A program made the translations under genes and the position numbers. Source: DATLYH01 sp035575035 (lineage in GTDB: Bacteria; Planctomycetota; Planctomycetia; Gemmatales; Gemmataceae). From it: a DNA stretch of 8,956 nucleotides. A model generated the notes under the pieces. That model worked only from the letters and a program-made list of their open reading frames with translations, did no database searches and was not told where the DNA came from. Of the stretch, positions 1 through 6,755 are shown piece by piece (positions within the stretch are counted from its first letter, which is position 1; each line of letters starts with the position of its first letter). The stretch lies in NCBI GenBank assembly GCA_035575035.1, contig DATLYH010000262.1:1-8956 (forward strand). The letters run 5' to 3'.

Positions 1-2
1 AT

Positions 3-554
3 GGCCGCATACGCCTGCGGCGCCGTCGGACTCGCCTTGGTCGGCTGCTGGAACAACTGCCAGTTGGCCGCATAGCTGATCTCACCCCCCGACCCGTTCC
101 CCGTAAAATCCGCCGGGCTCACATAAGTCTTGATCAACGACGCAATGGTGGGGGCTGGTCTGCTGGTGGGATTGGCGTTGTAACCGGTGATGCGGTTGGT
201 GCCGCCATTGGTGATGGTTTTGAAGATGTTGTCCTGCTCGATGTAAGGGAGGAGGCAGAACCAGATGGAGACATTGCTAGGGGGCGACGTGGCCGGGTTG
301 CCGGTCCAGTTGGTGGGGATGGCCTTCCACTGGCCGCTGACTAAGGGGATCTCCATGAAGTTGTCATTGATGTTGTGGGTAGCCAGGCCGATCTGACGGA
401 GGTTGTTGGAGCTTTGGCTGCGGGCGGCCGCCTCCCGCACCTTTTGCACTGCCGGCAGCAGCAGGGCAATCAGGATGGCGATGATGGCGATCACGACCAA
501 CAGTTCGATCAAGGTAAAGGCACGCCGCCACAGGAAGGAACGCAACGGACTCAT
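3..554 (-). CDS. DUF1559 prepilin-like protein, C-terminus beyond window edge
   Basis: Reading down the minus strand from 554 gives 184 uninterrupted residues that continue past the left edge, so only the N-terminal part is present. It begins MSPLRSFLWRRAFTLIELLV: a short basic leader, then a type IV prepilin cleavage and methylation site (A12|F13, with Glu17 at +5), followed by a long hydrophobic helix to about residue 35 ending LLPAVQKVREAAARSQ. Next comes NNLRQIGLATHN, the hallmark of the DUF1559 family. These proteins are greatly expanded in Planctomycetes. They are thought to be processed by a prepilin peptidase and anchored or assembled in the envelope, but their function is not established. 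The start is supported by a strong Shine-Dalgarno AAGGAG (562-567) seven bases upstream. Residue -1 of the cleavage site is Ala rather than the usual Gly, which is tolerated. Family members are normally about 300-400 residues, so roughly half is missing here. The family call is firm; the role is unknown. Confidence 0.93.
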   Translation of the reverse strand, partial: MSPLRSFLWRRAFTLIELLVVIAIIAILIALLLPAVQKVREAAARSQSSNNLRQIGLATHNINDNFMEIPLVSGQWKAIPTNWTGNPATSPPSNVSIWFCLLPYIEQDNIFKTITNGGTNRITGYNANPTSRPAPTIASLIKTYVSPADFTGNGSGGEISYAANWQLFQQPTKASPTAPQAYAA

Positions 555-588
555 GGACACACTCCTTGAAGAAGGGACGAAGTACGGC

Positions 589-606
589 TGCGAGAACGTT
601 CTCGCA
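589..606. promoter_or_regulatory. 18-bp perfect palindrome in leader of the DUF1559 gene
   Basis: The sequence TGCGAGAACGTTCTCGCA equals its own reverse complement over all 18 bases. It lies 35-52 bases upstream of the DUF1559 start codon. A shorter flanking pair (ACGGC 584-588 and GCCGT 613-617) could extend it as an RNA stem with a bulge on one side. A perfect two-fold site of this size just ahead of a gene suggests a dimeric regulator operator, but I recognise no named consensus. A role as an mRNA leader hairpin is the alternative. Confidence 0.45.
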
Positions 607-1098
607 CACCCCGCCGTGCAAGAAGATTCCCCTCCTTGCGCGCCAGGAATCAACTCATGACGATGCTCAAGAACAGGCGCGCAAAGCGGACGACATCCCC
701 GAAGCGGTTGCCGGCGCAGCGAGTCTTGCGGGCGCCTCACGCGCGGCGCGGACCCTTCGCCTGGGGCGCGGGATTATTCCCCTTCCACAATCTCACAAGT
801 AGGCAAGCAGCGATTTAGAGGTTTGAACCGGGCGGCCTCCCGCCCTCCCGGTGTGTTGAGGGAAAAGCAAACCGGATGCCGCAGGGGCCCTGCACCGGGC
901 TGCGCGGCACAAGTCGTTCCTGGAAACGCATCTGAGCGAAGGGCGCAGCGCAAGGGCCGCTCGGGGCCTGGGGAGCAAAGCCCTTGGGTGGGGTGCGCAT
1001 TTAAACGTCCTGGTGCAATTCTCGCCACGAGCGCTCGCCAGCCGCCGGATGCGGACCAACCGCTGCGGCTCAGCCGTAGCCGGCGACCAGCGCGGCCA
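607..1098. other. Gene-free interval with several inverted repeats
   Basis: No coding region is supported here. The open frames on both strands lack recognisable domains and good ribosome binding sites, and they overlap each other. The left part should hold the promoter of the leftward DUF1559 gene, but I see no convincing -35/-10 pair. The middle part (830-986) is rich in inverted repeats, listed separately. The right part (1028-1098) follows the htrA stop codon and contains a 10-bp palindrome, CGAGCGCTCG (1028-1037), and a weak hairpin at 1062-1080 (7-bp stem with one G-U pair, no T tract). That hairpin could help end htrA transcription, but this is unproven. Confidence 0.6.
830..986. repeat. 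Cluster of nested inverted repeats (possible structured RNA or degenerate repeat)
   Basis: Several complementary arms sit within about 155 bases. GGGCG (830-834) pairs with CGCCC (841-845). CCCGGTG (847-853) pairs perfectly with CACCGGG (893-899), enclosing a GCAGG/CCTGC hairpin at 881-893. CAAGGGC (951-957) pairs perfectly with GCCCTTG (980-986), enclosing GCTC (959-962) and GAGC (973-976). In GC-rich DNA short arms arise by chance, so each one alone is weak; their density and nesting are what make the block notable. There is no terminal T tract on either strand and no resemblance to a named riboswitch that I can recognise. Confidence 0.3.
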
Positions 1099-2310
<1,212 letters not shown>

Positions 2311-2343
2311 GGCAGGCCTCGCTCAATGCGTTCCAACAGGTCA

Positions 2344-2364
2344 AGTGCTGAAGGCGGCAGCACT
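2344..2364. promoter_or_regulatory. Inverted repeat AGTGCTG-N7-CAGCACT upstream of htrA
   Basis: Perfect 7-bp arms (2344-2350 and 2358-2364) flank a 7-base centre, 34-54 bases upstream of the htrA start codon. The right arm overlaps the candidate -10 element of the htrA promoter, a usual place for a repressor operator. The arms resemble those of the heat-shock CIRCE element but in reversed order, so it is not CIRCE. It could equally be a leader hairpin. Confidence 0.35.
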
Positions 2365-2391
2365 CTACACCAGAAAGGAAGGCCGGTTCAA
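2362..2391 (-). promoter_or_regulatory. Candidate sigma70-type promoter for htrA
   Basis: On the minus strand, TTGAAC (plus-strand 2386-2391) is followed after 18 bases by TAGAGT (2362-2367). Each box matches four of six consensus bases. Position relative to the gene is sensible (leader about 50 bases), but the match is weak and unconfirmed. Confidence 0.25.
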
Positions 2392-2514
2392 GATCACGGT
2401 GCCGCGCAGGCCGCCTTTCGCCCGAGGCCCGGCAATGGGGCTCCGGGGCCGTCAAGGGATGGAAGTCGGCAGCGCCGGCGGCCAGCGCTATTGAAGCCGG
2501 AAGCGCGAGCGAAC

Positions 2515-2543
2515 TTGAACCCGGCGAGGCGGTGCGAGAGAAT
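2515..2543 (+). promoter_or_regulatory. Candidate sigma70-type promoter for the phoD-like gene
   Basis: TTGAAC (2515-2520) and GAGAAT (2538-2543) are separated by 17 bases. Each matches four of six consensus positions. Transcription would begin near 2550, leaving a leader of about 67 bases before the start at 2617. The spacing is ideal but the boxes are imperfect. Confidence 0.3.
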
Positions 2544-2616
2544 CGTCAGGACTGTTGGGGGGCGCCGGAAAAAAGGCCCCGTGTTCAATCCGAAGGTGAT
2601 GCGAGAGTGGAACTCC

Positions 2617-5253
2617 ATGAAACCGAACCGACCGCGAACGCCGCCCCGCAGCAACCGGCGGAACGACTCGACGACCGCCCCGCTCACTCGGCGGGAATTC
2701 ATCCAGGACACGACGCTGCTGGCGGCCGGCCTGGCTGTCTCGGCCGGTGCTGTCGCGCAACCGCCCGCGGCCGAGGGAGCGGCCTTCGTCAGCCGATGGG
2801 ACCAGTGCCATGACCGCGTCTGGCTGGGGCCGGAGTTCTGGGCCAACCCGCTGCAAGATTGGCGCCTGGCGGGCGGCCGCATCGAGTGTGTCAACGCCGC
2901 GCTCGACCGCAACGTCCACCTGCTGACGCGCCAGCTCGGCCCGAAGCGCGGCGACCTCCGCCTGAGCGTCCGCCTCGGCCGCATCGGTGGGCCGCTGGGT
3001 CAGGGCAAGGGCTCGGCCGGCTTCCGTATCGGCATCCAGGGGCCGCTGCGCGACTACCGCAACAGCCTGATCTTTGGCACCGGCCTGGACGCCGGCCTGA
3101 CCGCCGACGGCGGCCTGTTCATCGGCCCATTCCAGTCCGCCAAGGCCGGCACGATTGATCTCGATCGGGAGGCAGTCGAGCTGCGCCTCCGTGCCGAGCC
3201 AAAGGGGGACAGCTACACGATCACCCTCTCGGCCCACGACCCTGCCGACGGCAAACTGTTGGGCCAGGTTCGCCGCGACGACATCCCCGCTGACCAGCTG
3301 GTCGGCAATCTGGCCCTGGTCGCCAATTTCGGCCGGGCGCAGGCCGGCGCCGCCAAGGCCAAGGTCAAACCGAAGGAACCCACCGGTCCCGGCGCCGGCC
3401 GGTTCTGGTTCGCCGATTGGCGCGTCGCCGGCAGCAAGGTGGAGGCTCATGACGACCAGGCATTCGGCCCCATCCTTTTTTGTCAATACACCCTTAGCGG
3501 TGGCGTGATGAAAATGACGGCCCAGATGCCGCCCATCGGCGCGAACGAATCGCAGACCGTCCGGTTGCAGCTCCGGACCGGCAGCGCTGCCGAGTGGCCC
3601 ACGGCGGCCGAGGAGAAGATCCACCCCCAGGCGCGCACGGCCACATTCCGCGTCGAGAAGTGGAACGACCAGGCCGACGTGCCCTACCGCCTGGCCTACA
3701 CGATGACCTTCGCCGACGGCCGGCAGGAGGAGTACTACTGGACCGGCACCGTGCGCCGTGACCCGGCTGACCGGCCGGTGCTCACCGTCGCGGACATCTC
3801 TTGCAACATCCACGCAGCCTTCCCCAACACCGCCTACGTGCGGAACCTGGCGAAGCTCGACCCCGACCTGCTTGCCTTCGTGGGGGACCAGTTCTACGAG
3901 AGCACCGGCGGCTACGGTGTCGTGCGGCAGCCGCTGGAGCCGGCCATCCTCGACTACCTGCGCAAGTGGTACATGCATGGCTGGACCTGGCGGGAGCTGA
4001 CACGGGATCGGCCGAGCCTGTCGCTGCCGGACGACCACGACGTTTACCAGGGGAACATCTGGGGCGAGGCCGGCGCACCGCGCAAGGGGACTCAGGAGAT
4101 GGGCGGCTACGACATGCACCCGGAGTGGGTGAATGTCGTCCATCGCACCCAGACGGCCCACCATCCCGACCCCTACGACCCCACGCCCATCAAGCAGAAC
4201 ATCAGCGTCTACTACGGCCCGCTGACCTATGGGCGGGTCAGCTTCGCCGTGATCGCCGACCGCCAGTTCAAGTCGGGTCCCGAGGGGAAGGTGCCGCCGA
4301 CCGGCGGCCGCGGCGACCACGTCACCGACCCGAAGTTTGACCCCAAGGCGGCCGACGTGCCGGGCGCCCAGCTGCTGGGCGAGCGGCAGATGAAATTCCT
4401 CCGCGCCTGGGCGGCCGACTGGCGCGGCGCCGACATGAAGGCGGTGATCTCCCAGACCATTTTCACCGCGATGGCCACGACGCACGGCGCCAACCGCGAG
4501 CGCCTGCGGGCCGACTACGACACCAACGGCTGGCCGCAGACCCCGCGCAACGAGGCGCTGCGGGAGATCCGCAAGGCCTTCGCTGTCCACCTGGCTGGCG
4601 ATCAGCACCTGCCGGCCGTCGTCCACTACGGCATCGAGGAGCACCGCGACGGGCCGGTGGCATTCGCCGGTCCCGCCGTCAACGTCGGCTATCCGCGCTG
4701 GTGGGAGCCGACCGCGCCGGGCAAGAACCGCGCCCCCGGCGCCCCGGAGAACACCGGTGACTTCATCGACCACTTTGGCCATCCGCTCACCGTCCTGGCG
4801 GTGTGGAACGGCGCTGTCGCGCCGCGCAAGACGGTCCTGGAGATGCTGCACGACAAGGCTTCGGGACTAGGCCTGGTCCGCTTCGATAAGGTCCGCCGCA
4901 CGATCACCTTCGAGTGCTGGCCGTTCCTCGCCGACCCGACCAAGCCCGGCACGCAGTTCCCCGGCTGGCCGGTGACCGTGGACATGCTGGCCAACTACGG
5001 CCGCAAGCCGCGCGCCCACCTGCCGATGCTGCAAGTGAGCGGGCCGGAGAACCCGGTCGTGCAGGTGATCGACGAGAAGAACGGCGAAATCGTTTACACC
5101 CTGCGGATCGCCGGCCGCCGCTTTCAGCCGGGGGTGTTCGCGCCGGGCCGCTACACCATCAAGGTGAGTTATCCGGAGACCGGCCAGGGCAAGGAGTTCA
5201 AGGGCGTCGAGGCCGTGCCCGCAAACAAGGCAATCCTCGAGGTGAAGGTGTAA
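2617..5253 (+). CDS. phoD: Tat-exported PhoD-like alkaline phosphatase/phosphodiesterase with N-terminal extension
   Basis: This 878-residue protein is a metallophosphoesterase of the PhoD type, expected to release phosphate from phosphomonoesters or diesters outside the cytoplasm. The N-terminus has a twin-arginine signal: TRREFI with Arg25-Arg26, then a hydrophobic stretch ending AGAVA|Q near residue 47. The C-terminal half holds the metal-site motifs in the PhoD order: ADISCNIH (Asp393, Cys396, Asn397), VGDQFYE (Asp424, Tyr427), LPDDHDVYQGN (Asp472, Asp473, His474, Asn480) and HLAGDQH (Asp662, His664). Bacillus PhoD is under 600 residues; here about 280-330 extra residues precede the catalytic part, probably a beta-rich concanavalin-like domain (about 60-280) and then the usual PhoD beta-sandwich (about 285-385). 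That domain reading is inference. I chose ATG 2617, preceded by a purine-rich GAGAGTGGA, because it gives a normal Tat leader; in-frame ATG 2599 or GTG 2581 would only lengthen the n-region. The frame stays open upstream over htrA by chance. The convergent neighbour is argA. The substrate is unknown. Confidence 0.9.
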   Translation: MKPNRPRTPPRSNRRNDSTTAPLTRREFIQDTTLLAAGLAVSAGAVAQPPAAEGAAFVSRWDQCHDRVWLGPEFWANPLQDWRLAGGRIECVNAALDRNVHLLTRQLGPKRGDLRLSVRLGRIGGPLGQGKGSAGFRIGIQGPLRDYRNSLIFGTGLDAGLTADGGLFIGPFQSAKAGTIDLDREAVELRLRAEPKGDSYTITLSAHDPADGKLLGQVRRDDIPADQLVGNLALVANFGRAQAGAAKAKVKPKEPTGPGAGRFWFADWRVAGSKVEAHDDQAFGPILFCQYTLSGGVMKMTAQMPPIGANESQTVRLQLRTGSAAEWPTAAEEKIHPQARTATFRVEKWNDQADVPYRLAYTMTFADGRQEEYYWTGTVRRDPADRPVLTVADISCNIHAAFPNTAYVRNLAKLDPDLLAFVGDQFYESTGGYGVVRQPLEPAILDYLRKWYMHGWTWRELTRDRPSLSLPDDHDVYQGNIWGEAGAPRKGTQEMGGYDMHPEWVNVVHRTQTAHHPDPYDPTPIKQNISVYYGPLTYGRVSFAVIADRQFKSGPEGKVPPTGGRGDHVTDPKFDPKAADVPGAQLLGERQMKFLRAWAADWRGADMKAVISQTIFTAMATTHGANRERLRADYDTNGWPQTPRNEALREIRKAFAVHLAGDQHLPAVVHYGIEEHRDGPVAFAGPAVNVGYPRWWEPTAPGKNRAPGAPENTGDFIDHFGHPLTVLAVWNGAVAPRKTVLEMLHDKASGLGLVRFDKVRRTITFECWPFLADPTKPGTQFPGWPVTVDMLANYGRKPRAHLPMLQVSGPENPVVQVIDEKNGEIVYTLRIAGRRFQPGVFAPGRYTIKVSYPETGQGKEFKGVEAVPANKAILEVKV

Positions 5254-5274
5254 TACCGCCTCGCCTTCGGCAAT

Positions 5275-5301
5275 GTGCCACCGGCTGACAGCCGGTGCCA
5301 C
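5275..5301. terminator. Hairpin between convergent phoD-like gene and argA, possible bidirectional terminator
   Basis: Arms GTGCCACCGGCT (5275-5286) and AGCCGGTGCCAC (5290-5301) pair at 11 of 12 positions around a GAC loop. The hairpin lies 21 bases after the phosphatase stop codon and 18 bases after the argA stop codon, in a 66-base convergent gap. There is no T tract on either side, so a classic intrinsic terminator is not shown. The element also looks like the dispersed GC-rich palindromes I recall from Gemmata-type genomes. Confidence 0.5.
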
Positions 5302-5319
5302 GCGCCCGGCCAAGGGAGA

Positions 5320-6612
5320 TCACAACTTCTTCACCAGTACCTGCGAGCGCCGCCCACTCCGCTCATAGCGCTCGCGGCGGGCCGGCGGCAGGTCGTCGGG
5401 CGTGCCGGGACTGAAACCCCCCTTCTGCATGAAATAGTTGAACGCCTGGGTCGAGAGGCAGAACAATTCCCTGGCGCCGGCGGCGCGGGCCTGGGCCTCG
5501 GCATACTGCATCAGGCGGGCGCCCAGCCCCTGGTTCTCATAGTTCGGATCGACGCAGACGCTGGCCAGCTCCGCCTTCCCCTCCTCGGGGTAGAAGTGCA
5601 AGGCGGCGCAGGCCACCGGGTTGCGGTCGATCTCCAGCACAAAGTAGTCGCCGATCTGCCGCTCGATGTCGGCCCGCGTCCGCCGCAGCAATTCATCGGC
5701 CGCCATGCTCGGCTGAAGGAGGTTAAAGATGGCTCGGGCGTCTTTCTTCTGCGCCCGGCGGATGGCCTGGTATTCGTTGGCGTGGATCAGGGTGCCGATC
5801 CCTTCATTGGAGAAGACCTCGGCCAGCAGCCCCTCGGCCACCCGGCCGTCAATGATATGGACGCGCGGTACGCCATAGCCGGTGCTGCCGCGTGCTGCCC
5901 GCACGGCGTTGTCCAGTTTGGAGAGCTGCGGCGCCGGCACCTCGTCGCGGTGCTCCTTCAACAAGGCCTCTGCCTCATCGACCGAGAGATGACGGAGCAA
6001 CTGGCCGCCCCGGCTGATGCCTGCGAAGGTCGTCAGGTAGATCAGCTTGACCGCTTGCAGCGCCCGGGCCACCTCGACGGCCACCGCGTCGGAGTTGAGG
6101 CGGTAGGTGCGTCCCTCGCCGTCGCAGCCCAGCGGCGGGATGACCGGGATGATGTCGTTGTCCAGTAGCGCCCGCAGCAGGGCCGTATCGACGCGCTCGA
6201 CCCGGCCGGTCCACTGATGATCGACCCCCTGGAGAATGCCGGCCGGGTGGGCGACCACAGCGTTGCCGTAGGCGCCGCGAAGATCGACAGCGGCCAGCCC
6301 TTCGAGGATTTCGTGGGTAACGCGGTTGGCCGCGGTCAGGGCCAGCTGCAACGTCGGGGCATCGGTTACGCCGGTGCCGTCGGTGTTGGACGGCCGCTGC
6401 CCGGTCTGCTCGGCGAGGCGGCGAATCTGATGGCCGGCCCCATGGACCAAGGCCACCCCGATGCGCAGGCTGCGCAGCAGCGCGATGTCCAGCAGCAGAT
6501 TGCCGAAGTTATCGTCCTCGACAACGGCCCCATCCACGGCGATGACGAAGGTCTTGTCGCGGAAGTGCGGGACGTAGCGCAGGATTTCCCGCAGGTCGGT
6601 CAGTCGGAACAT
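5320..6612 (-). CDS. argA: Amino-acid N-acetyltransferase (N-acetylglutamate synthase)
   Basis: This 430-residue protein transfers acetyl from acetyl-CoA to glutamate, the first step of arginine synthesis in the cytoplasm. It has the classic ArgA layout and nearly the length of the E. coli enzyme (443). Residues 1-280 form an amino-acid-kinase-like domain, with FVIAVDGAVVEDDNFGNLL (22-40), LVHGAGHQI (55-63) and RLNSDAVA (171-178). The kinase-type Lys/Gly-rich start is altered (AVDGA), as expected for the non-catalytic, arginine-sensing domain of ArgA. Residues 283-430 are a GNAT domain, with the acetyl-CoA loop SVCVDPNYENQGLGARLM (351-368) and LSTQAFNYFMQKGGF (386-400). I chose ATG at 6612: it gives MFRLTDLREILRYVPHF, aligning with the ArgA N-terminus, and has GGAG (plus-strand 6619-6622) six bases upstream. 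The longer frame from 6768 would overlap bioA and adds low-complexity residues. Feedback inhibition by arginine is likely from the family but not visible. It diverges from bioA. Confidence 0.95.
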   Translation of the reverse strand: MFRLTDLREILRYVPHFRDKTFVIAVDGAVVEDDNFGNLLLDIALLRSLRIGVALVHGAGHQIRRLAEQTGQRPSNTDGTGVTDAPTLQLALTAANRVTHEILEGLAAVDLRGAYGNAVVAHPAGILQGVDHQWTGRVERVDTALLRALLDNDIIPVIPPLGCDGEGRTYRLNSDAVAVEVARALQAVKLIYLTTFAGISRGGQLLRHLSVDEAEALLKEHRDEVPAPQLSKLDNAVRAARGSTGYGVPRVHIIDGRVAEGLLAEVFSNEGIGTLIHANEYQAIRRAQKKDARAIFNLLQPSMAADELLRRTRADIERQIGDYFVLEIDRNPVACAALHFYPEEGKAELASVCVDPNYENQGLGARLMQYAEAQARAAGARELFCLSTQAFNYFMQKGGFSPGTPDDLPPARRERYERSGRRSQVLVKKL

Positions 6613-6628
6613 GGCCCTCTCCCCCCGA

Positions 6629-6668
6629 GCAAGGGGCCGCGGCCCGACGGCCGCGCGCCGGCCCTTGC
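6629..6668. promoter_or_regulatory. 40-bp imperfect palindrome in the argA leader/promoter
   Basis: Outer arms GCAAGGG (6629-6635) and CCCTTGC (6662-6668) are perfectly complementary. They enclose a 7-bp perfect hairpin CGCGGCC-CGAC-GGCCGCG (6638-6655). The element lies 17-56 bases upstream of the argA start codon, covering the likely transcription start. It could be an operator or, for its inner part, a leader hairpin near the argA ribosome binding site. It matches no arginine-repressor (ARG box) consensus, which is AT-rich. Confidence 0.4.
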
Positions 6669-6697
6669 ATTGTCGCAAACCGCGGCCCCGCCGCCAA
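6669..6697 (-). promoter_or_regulatory. Candidate sigma70-type promoter for argA
   Basis: On the minus strand TTGGCG (plus-strand 6692-6697) and GACAAT (6669-6674) are separated by exactly 17 bases. Each box matches four of six consensus bases. Initiation would fall near 6662, giving a leader of about 50 bases that starts within the 40-bp palindrome. Confidence 0.35.
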
Positions 6698-6713
6698 CGC
6701 CTGCTCGCCGCCC

Positions 6714-6737
6714 GCCGCCGGGTGCAGGCCCGGCGGC
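6714..6737. promoter_or_regulatory. Perfect 9-bp-arm inverted repeat upstream of bioA, candidate operator
   Basis: GCCGCCGGG (6714-6722) and CCCGGCGGC (6729-6737) are exact reverse complements around the six-base centre TGCAGG. It ends six bases before the candidate bioA -10 box and spans where the -35 box would be, so a bound protein could block or activate bioA. It does not resemble the AT-rich BirA, BioR or BioQ operators. If bioA is leaderless, this sequence is not in the bioA mRNA and must act as DNA. Confidence 0.4.
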
Positions 6738-6743
6738 CGGCGA

Positions 6744-6749
6744 TAAAAT
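6744..6749 (+). promoter_or_regulatory. Candidate -10 box of bioA, implying a leaderless mRNA
   Basis: TAAAAT matches five of six -10 consensus bases and stands out as AT-rich in very GC-rich surroundings. Six bases separate it from the bioA ATG at 6756, the usual distance from a -10 box to the transcription start. No Shine-Dalgarno sequence precedes the ATG. No recognisable -35 box lies at the correct distance. Confidence 0.4.
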
Positions 6750-6755
6750 GATCGC

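Larger units (their letters stand above)
2311..2616. other. Divergent promoter region between htrA and phoD-like gene
   Basis: These 306 bases separate two divergently transcribed genes and contain no supported gene. Besides the candidate promoters and inverted repeat listed separately, the phoD-side leader holds a G-rich/A6/C-rich stretch at 2557-2580 (GGGG, CC, A-rich loop, GG, CCCC) that could fold into a bulged hairpin about 36 bases before the chosen phoD start. Confidence 0.6.

Noticed and set aside
589..606. LexA (SOS) box in the palindrome
   Set aside because: It does not fit the Bacillus CGAAC-N4-GTTCG, the E. coli CTGT-N8-ACAG or the alphaproteobacterial direct-repeat consensus, and the gene is not a DNA repair gene.
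364..818. Several short frames of 60-93 codons around the DUF1559 start and its upstream gap
   Set aside because: They overlap one another in different frames, lack good ribosome binding sites and show no domain.
811..845. tRNA-like GGTTCAAACC T-arm on the minus strand
   Set aside because: The bases flanking the loop do not form a T stem, and no acceptor or anticodon arms can be found nearby.
2344..2364. Possible CIRCE heat-shock operator upstream of htrA
   Set aside because: CIRCE is TTAGCACTC-N9-GAGTGCTAA; here the arms are in the opposite order, with different spacing.
2488..4851. A 787-residue open frame on the minus strand opposite the phosphatase gene
   Set aside because: It has no recognisable domain, is dominated by Arg/Gly/Ala/Val-rich low-complexity peptide, and lies wholly opposite a gene with clear motifs. 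Long antisense frames are expected with such high GC at third codon positions.
5275..6168. A 297-residue plus-strand frame opposite argA
   Set aside because: It is the complement of the ArgA coding sequence, with no motif of its own.
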